From Pleurostoma richardsiae (Eukaryota; Ascomycota; Sordariomycetes; Calosphaeriales; Pleurostomataceae), in NCBI GenBank assembly GCA_030052745.1, contig JANBVO010000011.1, forward strand, positions 62,001-126,000: a stretch of 64,000 nucleotides of DNA. The letters are read 5' to 3'. A program made the translations under genes and the position numbers. This document shows positions 46,901 through 57,210 of the stretch, one piece after another. The notes beneath the pieces were generated by a model that worked only from the letters and a program-made list of their open reading frames with translations, was not told where the DNA came from and searched no databases. Numbering within the stretch: position 1 is the stretch's first letter; each line of letters begins with the position of its first letter.

Positions 46901-48129
46901 GGATGACCAGAAACGTGCTGGAGGCGGGCCCGGAAGCGTGTCTGCAGCCTGGCGCTGATTCAACAGTCCGTGCAGACAGGAGTGATCTGAGCGGGGCGGT
47001 CTGTTCGTCTGCCATCGTCAGGCGGATTCGGCGCCGGCGAATGATCGGGTTGATGGACGTCCGGGAAGCCGCTCAAACCAATGGAGACAAGAGCGAAGCC
47101 ACAAAGGCAAGAGAGCAGGACGGGCCGCGTCCACACTCCGTAGAGGAGGTATATCTGCCGCATTGCACTATAGTGTCCAGGTGCCGTGGCAGAAAAGTAG
47201 CCAGATGTGCGTGTGAAGTCAGAGGAGAGATGTGAGGGATCGACCCGCTAGCGGGTAGCTTCTGCCTCTTTCGGAACTATTGGGCGGCTTGGCCCACCAG
47301 ATGGGAACGCAGAAGGTCTCCCCAACGTGGTCAGGGCCAAAGGGGGATTGACGATCATAGGATTCGCTCTGCGCCGCCCGCTTTTGAGTCGACGATGGTC
47401 AGTCAGACAGCAACCTGGTCCTCGAGCGTCGCTTGCTGTCTGCACCGCCACCAGCGTCTGTGCGCCTGTCGCACAAGAAAATTGAGCAGCAACACTCGTA
47501 GAGCGGATCAGAGGGGGATTAGCGCTGCCACAGACGTGCAGTTTGCAGATGAGGAGATGACGAGATGGAGGGGCAGATGGGGCCCGGCTGGGTAGAGGTG
47601 CAGCGACATCCTGCCGTCGTCGTTGATCGGCCTGCTCCAATCTGAGGAAATCCGATATAACCAACATAGCTAAGACATGCAGCCTACAGTTAGCTGGTTG
47701 GCTGCGAGTGAGTGGCCTTGACTGCATGTATGTTCCTGTATGTAGGTTGGTATGAAGGTCTGCTGCGAGGTCGCAGGACGACAGACCCTCGAGAGTCGAC
47801 CCCACGGCTAACCCCGCGCCAGATCTACATCTGTCTCTGCATCCACTGGGACACACTCCTTCACACCATCGCGACGGCCTAATGTACCCTGCGTACTGAA
47901 CCTAGCCTAAGTTGTCTCACAAGTTACACGCAGGCAACCTCCTGAGGTCGAATCCTCCCTATCCTTGCCGCTTCCGGGCCCAGACGTCAGGCAAGGGACG
48001 CTCCTGTGTGGACATGAAAGCGGCGCAATTCGGGCAGCTAAGGCAAGGCAAGAGGGGCAACGAGGCGCAACGACGTGCCTTCCGTAGTGGTGGGTGGGAT
48101 GGCACAACCCGGTAGGTGCGATCTTCACT

Positions 48130-48480
48130 CCCATGTACCTCAGCACAGTATCTCAGACCCAGGAACCAAAGAGATGGAGGACTGGACCCTTCATTGCAGA
48201 TGCCCTCCTTCTGTGTCGGGGTCAGGTCAGGTACCTTCCCTCCTGTGGCCCCGTCTTGGTCCCAGACAAGAGTAGGTACGGCTCATCTCGTAACCCCGAT
48301 GTACCTCTCTCATGACGCCTACCTCAGCATGACTTCAGCGTCAAATCCGCCTCTGGTACCTTTGTAAAGCGTGTCCGCATCGTAGAGGTACCTTGCGTAG
48401 ATTGGAGACAGACACCACACCCAGGTAAGATGCATGTACCTTTTGACAGCATCCAGCCATGGAGGTACCCCCTCCCATGT
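48130..48480. repeat. Cluster of GTACC(T) motifs upstream of FKBP12
   Basis: Seven GTACCT/GTACCC words occur in about 350 bases, several within AGGTACC. The same word recurs near 51.55-52.07 kb and 56.48-56.61 kb. The density is well above what random sequence of this length would give. It may be a dispersed intergenic motif rather than an element of one gene. Confidence 0.55.
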
Positions 48481-49069
48481 CCTCTCCTTTAAGCGACGTT
48501 CTCCCGTTTTTGACATGAGGCAAGTGTGATCGGTACACAGTCAAGACAGCATCAGAAGTCACTTCCAAGTGACATGAGCGGAGCTGAAGTTTGATCCGGT
48601 CTTTCCCAAAGGATGGGCGTCCCAAAGGTGCCAGTCCAGTCGTCTGTCTTCAAATAGTCGCTCCTTCCCTCACTCGCCCTGCCGGGGATTTTCCCCTCTA
48701 CCCCGATAATTCACTGCCTTTTCTGCAACTTCTGCGGCTCAGCCAGTCTTCAACTCTCTTATTTGACGACTACCTCACCCGCTAGCCGGCAAAGCTCCTT
48801 TCTTTCCCCCCAACCACAACCACCTTAACCTTTCTCACTTTACCTCTCTTTCCGGGACCCACCGCGAAGCTCTTGTAGGTCGCCCTTGCTGTTTTCCGAA
48901 TTACCCCACTTGGAGAGCTCTCAGCTTTACCCAACGTCATCCGCTGCGTGCTCCAAATTTAACCAAAGCTAACTCAACCTCCTTCTACCCGCATCTAGCC
49001 TTGACATTCAACCGCAAACTCTTTTCCTTCAGCAAGAAGCACATCTCACAAAACTCAAACTCAGCCACA

Positions 49070-49776
49070 ATGGGTGTTACCAAGACGACTCATCAGGAGG
49101 GCAGCGGCCCTTCTCCCGCTCCCGGCCAGACGGTTACCATTGAGTACACCGGCTATCTCAAGGACACGACCAAGAATGATCAGAAGGGCAAGAAGTATGG
49201 TCGCATCGCCTCTGAGCCGCCGCTTTTCTCGGTCGCTCGATCACCTTCCAGTTACTGACACATCTCGCGCCACAGGTTTGACTCGTCCGTTGGCCGTGGC
49301 GACTTTGTCACTCAGATTGGCGTCGGCAAGGTCATCAAGGGTGTGTTCTCCTTCTAGCACGGACTTCTTTTGGTCGTGTATTTCAACTAATGTCTATCGC
49401 CTTCTCAGGTTGGGATGAGGGTGTCACTCAGATGAAGGTCGGTGAGAAGGCCACTCTTGATATCTCCAGGTAAGCCTACATAGACCAACCCTGCCTAGCA
49501 CCCGAGGAAACGTGCTGACCCGACTTTACAGTGACTACGGCTACGGAGCCAGGTACGGTTTCACATGCTTCCCTTTTCTCTGGGCTAGATGGCAGCAGGA
49601 GAAACTCTCTAGACAAAATAGTCAGATGCTGACACATCTACAGCGGCTTTCCTGGACACATTCCCCCCAATGCGGATCTTATCTTGTAAGTCTAGACGTT
49701 TGCCCAACGGCTTGTACATCAGAATACATGACTAATGTCTAGCGACAGTGACGTCCACCTCAAGGGTGTCAACTAA
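49070..49776 (+). CDS. FPR1: FKBP12-type peptidyl-prolyl isomerase
   Basis: Single-domain FKBP prolyl isomerase, the cytosolic receptor of FK506 and rapamycin. Six small exons (49070-49194, 49276-49340, 49409-49469, 49532-49552, 49644-49685, 49749-49776) give 113 residues. Family positions are present: VTIEYTGYL, KKFDSSVGRG, F(V)TQIGVGKVIKGWDEGVTQM, GEKATLDIS, DYGYG, IPPNADLIFDVHLKGVN. The catalytic and ligand pocket (Tyr, Phe, Asp, Trp, Tyr, Phe) appears intact. The last intron has two in-frame acceptors 6 nt apart (TAG at 49740-49742, CAG at 49746-49748). The downstream one gives the normal LIFDVHL; the upstream one adds two residues (Asp-Ser). The start MGVTKTTHQEGSGPSP is typical of the Aspergillus FprA-type FKBP12. 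Confidence 0.93.
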
Positions 49777-52510
49777 TCCACCACGGGTGTTATCATGAAA
49801 CAAGATGAGGCAAGAATTGGCTTGTGGCTTTATCTGGGAACTCTGGACCGCGAACCGTCCCGTACACCTGCGGAGAAAGGCAGAGAATAAATGAGCAAGT
49901 AGATCACCCTGACGGGTCAACCTCAAATCTCATTCTTGCACACATTGACCTCTTTCCGCTTGAGCACGTGAACATATTGTACACATTCAGGAGTTGACAT
50001 CTCCTTTCTGAAGTCTGGTAGGACGTCGAGTAAAATTGTTAAGAGCCTCCTTGATCTGACGCGTGTACTGTGCGACGGCCCCAACCACAAGGATGCCCTG
50101 TTCACGGAACGCCCCTCGCCATTGGACGGCAGGCAGCGACGAAAAGCAAGCAGTGTGGTTGTTTGTCCTGGTCGAGCAATTATCTTCTTAGTCCGCACAG
50201 TGATTGCGGCATGCATGCAGCCAGGTGTGAACTGTTTTCCGTCAACGGTCGACTCTTTGTCTCAGGGATAGATTGAGTCCAAAGATCACGGCGTCGCCGC
50301 ATCTACTCTAGAGATAACGGAGACCACTCGCTTAGAGTATCTGTATCCAAGTCAGGGTTATCATTCAAGGGACATAAGTTTTGAGACCAGCCAGTCAGGT
50401 GGTTACCCAGACGTCGTAGCTGAGCCTTGCGTCGTTCTCCTGGGGCTACGGCCGGGAATCTGCATGATCTCTGCAGGACAAGCCTCTTCGGCTAGTCGCC
50501 TGGGCAAAGGTAGATCGATCGACACTTTCGAGTCGCCTGAGGTAGCTGAATGGCTTGGCCTCTGCCCACTTGCAGAATGTCCCAGTGGATTGTCCTACGC
50601 AACAGAAAGCAAACTTCACATCACACTGCTGAACTGCTGTGCTTCGCGATCTAGGAATCATGAAGCTGCAGAAGTCTTCTAAGATCTGTCTTCTGTTGGC
50701 AACAGCACTCTAGCACAACCGAACCGTCACACACAGTATTCATCACAGAAGAAATCTAGGGCTGAATGTGCCAGTAGCGTAGCAAAGCTTAGCTTGGATG
50801 GAGTCTTGGATCTCCTTGGGCCCTTTCTAGGTCTCAGAAGACGAGGTTGCTGACACGATCTGGACAGGTCTGGGATACTGCAGCCGAACGGCATCGCTTT
50901 CGGGTCGGAGATAGCTGAGCACTACCAAACTCGCTATGCCAGACGATGCTGTATGGTTGAAGCTTGTCGCACTGTTACCGGCAGGTTGTCGTGATTTCTC
51001 AGATAGAATGTGCACTAAGCCCGGCAAAGCGATGCAGCCCATATAGCTGCTACAGGACTAGAATTCGCTCTCATCTACGATGAAGACGAAGCTGGGTCCA
51101 AGTTCTTCGGTAACAGCTTCCCACCAGCAGAGAGACACGACGCTCCTGGTTGACCTGAAACAGTTTGGTTAACGCTGAGGTCGGCAACGTCCAGAGAATT
51201 CCTATGACAGCGCCAAAAGCTTCCTCCACCGGCAAGCATGTTTCTTACTATATGCTACACAGTGTCTTCTAGAGTACCTTCGGTCGAGCCCAGCTTCAGC
51301 GAGCCGAGCTCTCGAGGAGGTAATAAGATAAGGGAAGACCAGACGAAGCTGATCCGTTCGCCGCCAGCACCTCACCAGCATTTACTAGTGCCCTGCGCTG
51401 TCGGCCAGCACGTGTGTCAGGTAACTCCACGCAGCTGTGTTTTGCTGTCTATGCCCATGATTCAGGAGAGGCTGTAATCAAGTGCTTGATGGCCCCCTCC
51501 CGGGTAGACCTAGGGTCCGTATAGACATAGGGTTCATTAAGCCAAAGTGAGAAGGAGGAGGTACCTTAGGCACTCCTCTATTCTCTTGTTTCAAGTGGCT
51601 GTCCGCGCTGGCAGGTCGGGAAGAGACCATAAAGAACACGGCTACGCTTTCGACCCGAAGAGGCAATTAAACCAAGAGCGTCGACCGGATAAGTAATCCC
51701 ATCAGAGAGGCTGCTATATCAGTCCCTCTCAGCACGGCACAACGTAAATCGAAGTTCTCCTGAGCCCCGTTGCCCATCCCCTCGCTCAGCTCAGGCTGAC
51801 CGACCACCTTGTATTCCCCCAGGCAGTTAGGGAAATAAGGTATCCCCGTACAAGGAGAGTGAGATGGCCGAATAACTGACGGGAATGAGGCAAAAAGTAC
51901 CTTGTGCGCCAAAATTCTACTGCAGGGTACCTGTATTACAGGCTCGCTGACCCACATTGTGCAATGTGTCCTTGGGCTGTCAGCATGAGCTGTTGCTGCC
52001 TGAATAATAAGGCTGATTTGTCACTCAGGCAGGTGAATGGAGGCGGGCGGGCAGACACCTTGCTGGAGGTACCTGGGTACATCGACCGCAGCGTGTGCCT
52101 GCATCCAAGGTTGACGTAGATCACCAACGCCGTTAGAAATCATTGCCGACTTGACCTGTTATTAATGCGCCTTGACTCGCCTCACACCTCGCTGCGACCA
52201 AAGCCTTTCTCTCTCCCACCCGAACCTCTCGACTCCCCTTTCCTTACGAGCAAGGAGTCTCCTTTTCCTCTTAGCAAGCCCGTCATCCAGTTACTGGCAT
52301 CATAACGCACGGCCTTCCCAGCAGCTGGCACCCCGCAGGCACCACTCTCTGCGCCTCTGGTGGGGTTGAGCGAATCTTCCTGTCTCAACACCACGCAAGT
52401 ACGAGCGACTGATCCCAACAACGGCCATAGGGAACCCGTCTTTGACATCCGTCAAGCTGGGGAAGCGCAAACTTTCCAACGGAGACTTGCCTATCTCCCA
52501 GAAGAAAGCC
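49777..52510. other. Intergenic: FKBP12 3' side and UBA1 promoter/leader
   Basis: About 2.7 kb with no supported gene. GTACCT words recur between about 51.55 and 52.07 kb. From about 52.17 kb the plus strand becomes pyrimidine-rich, as in a leader. An ATG at 52165 opens a 46-codon frame that stops at 52305, which could be an upstream ORF or a first exon of UBA1. From 52370 the UBA1 frame is open without an ATG up to the listed start, and it encodes KLGKRKLSNGDLPISQKKA, so part of this region is probably coding through an unresolved 5' exon. Confidence 0.45.
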
Positions 52511-55500
52511 ATGACTGTAGGTTTCCAACGCCCCATCTGCTCCGTTACCCCTCCCAGCTCAGCATCTGTCAGCGAGCAGCGTTCGAGGCGAGGCTGCTGC
52601 TCCCAGATTTGAATCTGCTCGGATTGTCTGGTTCGCCAACATGCTAACAGCTTCCCTTCCATCCGCAGGACAAAAAGCTCGCCGAGGTCGATCTGGTGAC
52701 CAGGATGCAGGTCGACGAGTCGGTCGTCGGATCCACAGAGATCGACGAGTCCCTCTACAGCCGACAGCTCTATGTCCTGGGCCACGAGGCTATGAAGCGT
52801 ATGATCGCTTCTAATGTCCTCATAGTCGGCCTCAAGGGTCTCGGAGTTGAGATAGCAAAGAATATCGCCCTTGCTGGCGTCAAAAGCCTCACTCTCTACG
52901 ATCCTGCGCCGGTCGCCATCGCAGATCTTTCCTCACAGTTCTTCTTGCGCCCCGAAGACGTCGGCAAGCCTCGAGACCAGATCACCGCCCCGAGGGTTGC
53001 AGAGTTGAATGCCTACACCCCCATCGGTATCCACCAGACCGCTAGGTAAGTGAAAGAGAGCCTTAGTATATTACAGCGGAGGGTTTGGAGCTGACCGCGA
53101 TCCCTAATCACGCAGTCTCGGAGAGGACTTCTCCCAGTTCGACAAGTACCAAGTCGTCGTCCTGACCGGAGCGCCTCTCCGTCTTCAACTAGATATTGGC
53201 GACTACTGCCACAAGAAAGGCATCTATGTAGTGGTTGCCGACACATTTGGACTCTTTGGATCTATCTTCTGTGACTTCGGCGAAAAGTTCAACGTCATCG
53301 ACTCCACGGGCGAGACGCCCGTCTCCGGTATTATCGCCGATATTGACGAAGACGGCGTGGTATCTGCGTTAGATGAGACGCGACACGGCCTGGAAGATGG
53401 AGACTACGTGACATTCTCGGAAGTTGAGGGAATGGAGGGCTTGAATGGCTGTGAACCGAGAAAGGTTACGGTCAAGGGCCCTTACACCTTCTCCATCGGT
53501 GACGTCTCGGGTCTAGGGCAGTACAAGAGCGGCGGACTATACCAACAAGTCAAGATGCCGAAGGTGGTCGACTTCAAGACCATTTCAACTGCTTTGAGGG
53601 ATCCGGAATTCGTCATCTCGGACTTCGCCAAGTTCGACCGTCCCATGCAGCTCCATGTCGGCTACCAGGCGCTGCATGCCTTTGTCCAGACGCACGGTCG
53701 TCTTCCCAAGCCATTCAACGCGACAGATGCTGCAGTCGTCGTCAAGTCGGCTCAGGAGTTTGTCCAGGTGACGGGTATCGATCTCGAGATCGACACGAAG
53801 CTTCTTACCGAGCTGAGCTACCAGGCAACGGGCGATCTCAACCCTATGGCTGCCTTTTTCGGTGGCCTTGCCGCACAGGAGGTGCTCAAGGCGGTGTCGG
53901 GGAAGTTCCATCCTGTAAAGCAGTGGCTCTATTTCGACTCTCTTGAGTCTCTTCCGAGCAGCTGCGCTCGGTCCGAGGAGCTCTGTGCTCCTGTGGGTTC
54001 GCGGTACGACGGCCAGATTGCGGTTTTCGGCAAGGAGTTCCAGGAGAAGATTGCGAATGTGAAGCAGTTCCTGGTCGGCGCTGGTGCGATCGGCTGTGAG
54101 ATGCTGAAGAACTGGGCGATGATCGGCCTTGGAACCGGCCCCAAGGGCAAGATCACCATCACAGACATGGATTCCATCGAGAAGAGCAACCTAAACAGGC
54201 AGTTCCTTTTCCGGCCGAAGGATGTTGGTCAGATGAAGAGTGACTGTGCTGCGAAGGCGGTGCAGTTGATGAACCCTGATCTGGCAGGACATATTGTCTG
54301 CCTGAAGGACCGGGTGAGCCCTGAGACTGAGCATATCTTTAACGAAGAGTTCTGGAAAGATCTTGACTGCGTCACCAACGCTCTGGACAACGTCGAGGCG
54401 CGAACATACGTCGATCGGCGTTGTGTCTTCTTCCACAAGCCTCTGCTGGAGAGCGGCACTCTGGGTACGAAGGGCAACACGCAAGTCGTGCTGCCTAAGC
54501 TCACAGAGTCCTACTCGTCTTCACAGGATCCTCCGGAGCAGTCGTTCCCGATGTGCACGCTGCGAAGCTTCCCCAACAAGATCGAGCACACCATAGCGTG
54601 GGCTCGGGAGCTGTTCGAGAGCTCATTTGTCAAGCCTGCCGAGACTGTCAACCTGTACCTTACCCAGCCGAACTACTTGGAGACTACTCTCAAGCAGGGA
54701 GGTAACGAGAAGGCCACTTTGGAGATGCTCAGGGACTACCTTAAGAATGAGCGTGCCCTGACCTTTGAGGACTGCGTTACGTGGGCTCGGATGCTGTTCG
54801 AGAAGCAGTACAACAATGCTATTCAACAGCTGCTCTACAATTTCCCCAAGGACGCTGTGTCATCTACGGGCACGCCGTTCTGGTCAGGCCCGAAGCGGGC
54901 TCCTGACCCGCTCAAGTTTGACCCGGAGAACCCCACTCACTTCGGCTTTCTGGTTGCCGCTGCGAACTTGCATGCGTTCAATTACAACATCAATGTGCGG
55001 GACAAGACCAAGGCAGATTATCTCGCCGCCTTGGACTCGATGATCGTTCCCGACTTCTCACCCGATCCCGGTGTTAAGATTCAGGCGGATGATAAGGACC
55101 CTGTAAGTCTCCTTGCTGTGCTAAACTGAAGAGTGCCTCACATTAACACGACCCTTTCAAGGACCCAAATGCTGCCGGAAGTGCATTTGACGACACCGCT
55201 GAGTTGCAGAAGCTCGCGGAGGAGATCCCGTCGCCAAGCTCACTAGCCGGGTTCAAGCTGACGCCGGTCGAGTTTGAGAAGGATGATGACACTAACCACC
55301 ACATCGACTTCATTACCGCTGCGAGCAACCTCCGAGCGGAGAACTACAAGATCGAGCCTGCCGACCGCCACAAGACCAAGTTCATCGCAGGCAAGATCAT
55401 TCCGGCCATCGCCACCACGACGGCGCTGGTCACGGGTCTGGTTGTGCTGGAGTTGTACAAGATCGTCGACGGCAAGACAGACCTTGAGCAGTACAAGAAC

Positions 55501-55902
55501 GGCTTTGTCAACCTGGCACTCCCGTTCTTTGGCTTCAGCGAGCCGATTGCTAGTCCTAAGGTGGAGTACAACGGACCCAACGGCAAAGTGTCGCTGGACA
55601 AGATTTGGGACCGGTTCGAGCTGGGCGACGTGACGCTCAGGGAGCTCATCGACTATTTCGAGAAGAAGGGCCTCAGCATCTCGATGCTCAGCTCGGGCGT
55701 TAGCCTCTTGTACGCGTCTTTCTTCCCGCAGGCCAAGCTCAAGGACCGGTACGCCATGAAGCTGAGCGAGCTGGTGGAGACTATCTCCAAGAAGCCCATC
55801 CCGGCGCATCAGAAGGAGGTCATCTTCGAGGTGGTCGTCGAGGACAGCGAGGGTGAGGACGTTGAGGTCCCGTATGTGAAGGTGACGCTCCCTGAACGGT
55901 AA
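52511..55902 (+). CDS. UBA1: Ubiquitin-activating enzyme E1
   Basis: Uba1 adenylates ubiquitin with ATP and passes it, via a catalytic-cysteine thioester, to E2 enzymes. Coding segments as placed: 52511-52516, 52669-53045, 53116-55102 and 55162-55902 (1036 residues). The inactive ThiF-like half begins [19 protein letters not shown] and [21 protein letters not shown]. The active adenylation half has [36 protein letters not shown] and [16 protein letters not shown]. The catalytic cysteine is C608 in [20 protein letters not shown]. The ubiquitin-fold domain ends the protein ([11 protein letters not shown]). The 5' end is uncertain. The intron at 52517-52668 is well supported, but the frame upstream of the ATG at 52511 stays open and looks coding back to about 52430. 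A further upstream exon probably supplies the true start. Met 52705 is a conservative alternative. Confidence 0.95.
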
Positions 55903-57210
55903 GAGGCTTGGGCGGATATGAGATGACGGGGATGCTGCGGTTGATGGGTCCTCTCAACGTGAAAGAGCCTCCTACTGGGCCGGAAGAGCGAAAAGGGAAT
56001 ATGGGTTGACGAATAGGGATGAATGTCTGCTGTACGGAAGATAAGACAGGAGGGAGGCAGATAGACAATTGCTCTACTTAGTGCCTTCTGCTACTACTTT
56101 TTGGCCGGTAGAGATGACCGTAGACTGTTATGATTACATTCCAGTGTTTTGAGCTCCTAATGTGCCTCTCTTGCCGGCAGGTCTGTAATTGCCCGTCCAG
56201 CGGAATATGGCGGTGCTCTCTATCCTAGCCGTCTCCTCCTCTCGTCTCCTCGCGGCCTTAGTCAGCGCCAGTATGGGCACCGACCGATCTCGTTGCTGGG
56301 AACGGGCGACATGCAAACTTTGGTGCGATGCCCAGAAAGAGTACCGAAGTACCTAAGCGTGGGATACCATACTCCGTAAAGAGTGTCACTTCCTCTTGTT
56401 TACTCATCCTTTGAGATGACAAAAGGCACCGAAAGCAGGAGTGTCTCTCCTCTCTGTATGTGATGGTTCTGTGTCTCGCCTAGGTACCTACCTTAGGTAC
56501 CCAACCGGCGCCTTACGTCACCATTTGTAAAGTGCTTGGATCCCTAAGCCAAGCTGGCCGGGTGCGCTTTCGAACATCTGAACAGTACCTAGCTAAGGTA
56601 CCTTGACCAGGGCGGTACATAGTACATGAAATTGAAGGTAATTGGGCGTGATCATCCACTTCCTACAGGGTAACCGCAGATGTGTAATCAACAAAAGCCA
56701 CCCTCGCAGCAGCTCGCCGTTCGAGAGAGATCTGGATTTGCGGGGTGGGCGACTTACACACGCTTTACATATGCATACATAATCAGGAGGGGAGGCTACG
56801 AACTTTAGCTTCGCTGTCCGATGCGAGGCGAGTCTAGCACGCTTTGGGATAGCAATTGCTCTTTGTACTCTCTCTGTATAAATCTGTCTGTCTGTCTGTC
56901 TGTCTGTCTGTCCACTCGTGTCTGTACCTTAGGCGCGTTAGTTATATATACACGGTCGGTTGCTCTCGTCTCTGCCTCGTCGTGACCCCTCATGATAGTG
57001 GTAGCCAGACCTTTCCTGCCTCGCTTGGCCAAACCAGTTCCAATCCGACAGCTCGCACATACTACGCACCTGATACCACCATTTGCCTCAGCACCGTTGC
57101 GCTGGTCCTCATCTAGGCCAGGGACTGCTTCAGTATCAACTACCTCGGCGATAGCGGGCAGACACTGTGTCATAACTTCCACTTCTACCAGGATTCATCA
57201 AGCGAGAAAA
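55903..57210. other. Intergenic: UBA1 3' side and GST promoter
   Basis: About 1.3 kb between co-directional genes. It includes palindromic GGTACC-type sequence at about 56.48-56.51 and 56.59-56.62 kb (TAGGTACCTACCTTAGGTAC) and a TCTG microsatellite. No coding frame is supported. Confidence 0.4.
56883..56912. repeat. TCTG microsatellite
   Basis: Seven and a half perfect TCTG units (30 bases) about 300 bases upstream of the GST gene, probably within its promoter. Length polymorphism between strains is likely for such a repeat. Confidence 0.95.

Larger units (their letters stand above)
40830..49069. other. 8.2-kb gene-poor interval between MSB2 and FKBP12
   Basis: No gene is supported across this stretch. 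MSB2 and FKBP12 diverge from it, so both ends are promoter and leader sequence; the MSB2 side is purine-rich on the plus strand at about 41.3-41.6 kb. Open frames of 130-200 codons occur but lack motifs, overlap on both strands and several lack an ATG start. Base composition is unremarkable, with no transposon ORF, terminal repeats or RIP-like AT richness. Local items (a pentanucleotide repeat, a hairpin with a TATA-like box, GTACC-rich DNA near 48.1-48.5 kb) are listed separately. Confidence 0.4.

Noticed and set aside
47248-47856. 202-codon minus-strand open frame in the gene-poor interval
   Set aside because: Starts with GTG, the first ATG is 42 codons in, and it has no recognisable motif; frames of this length are expected by chance in a 64-kb window.
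47901-47970. tRNA-like sequence (GGTCGAATCC resembling a T-arm)
   Set aside because: The expected acceptor-stem halves do not pair and the A-box match is poor, so not called a tRNA.
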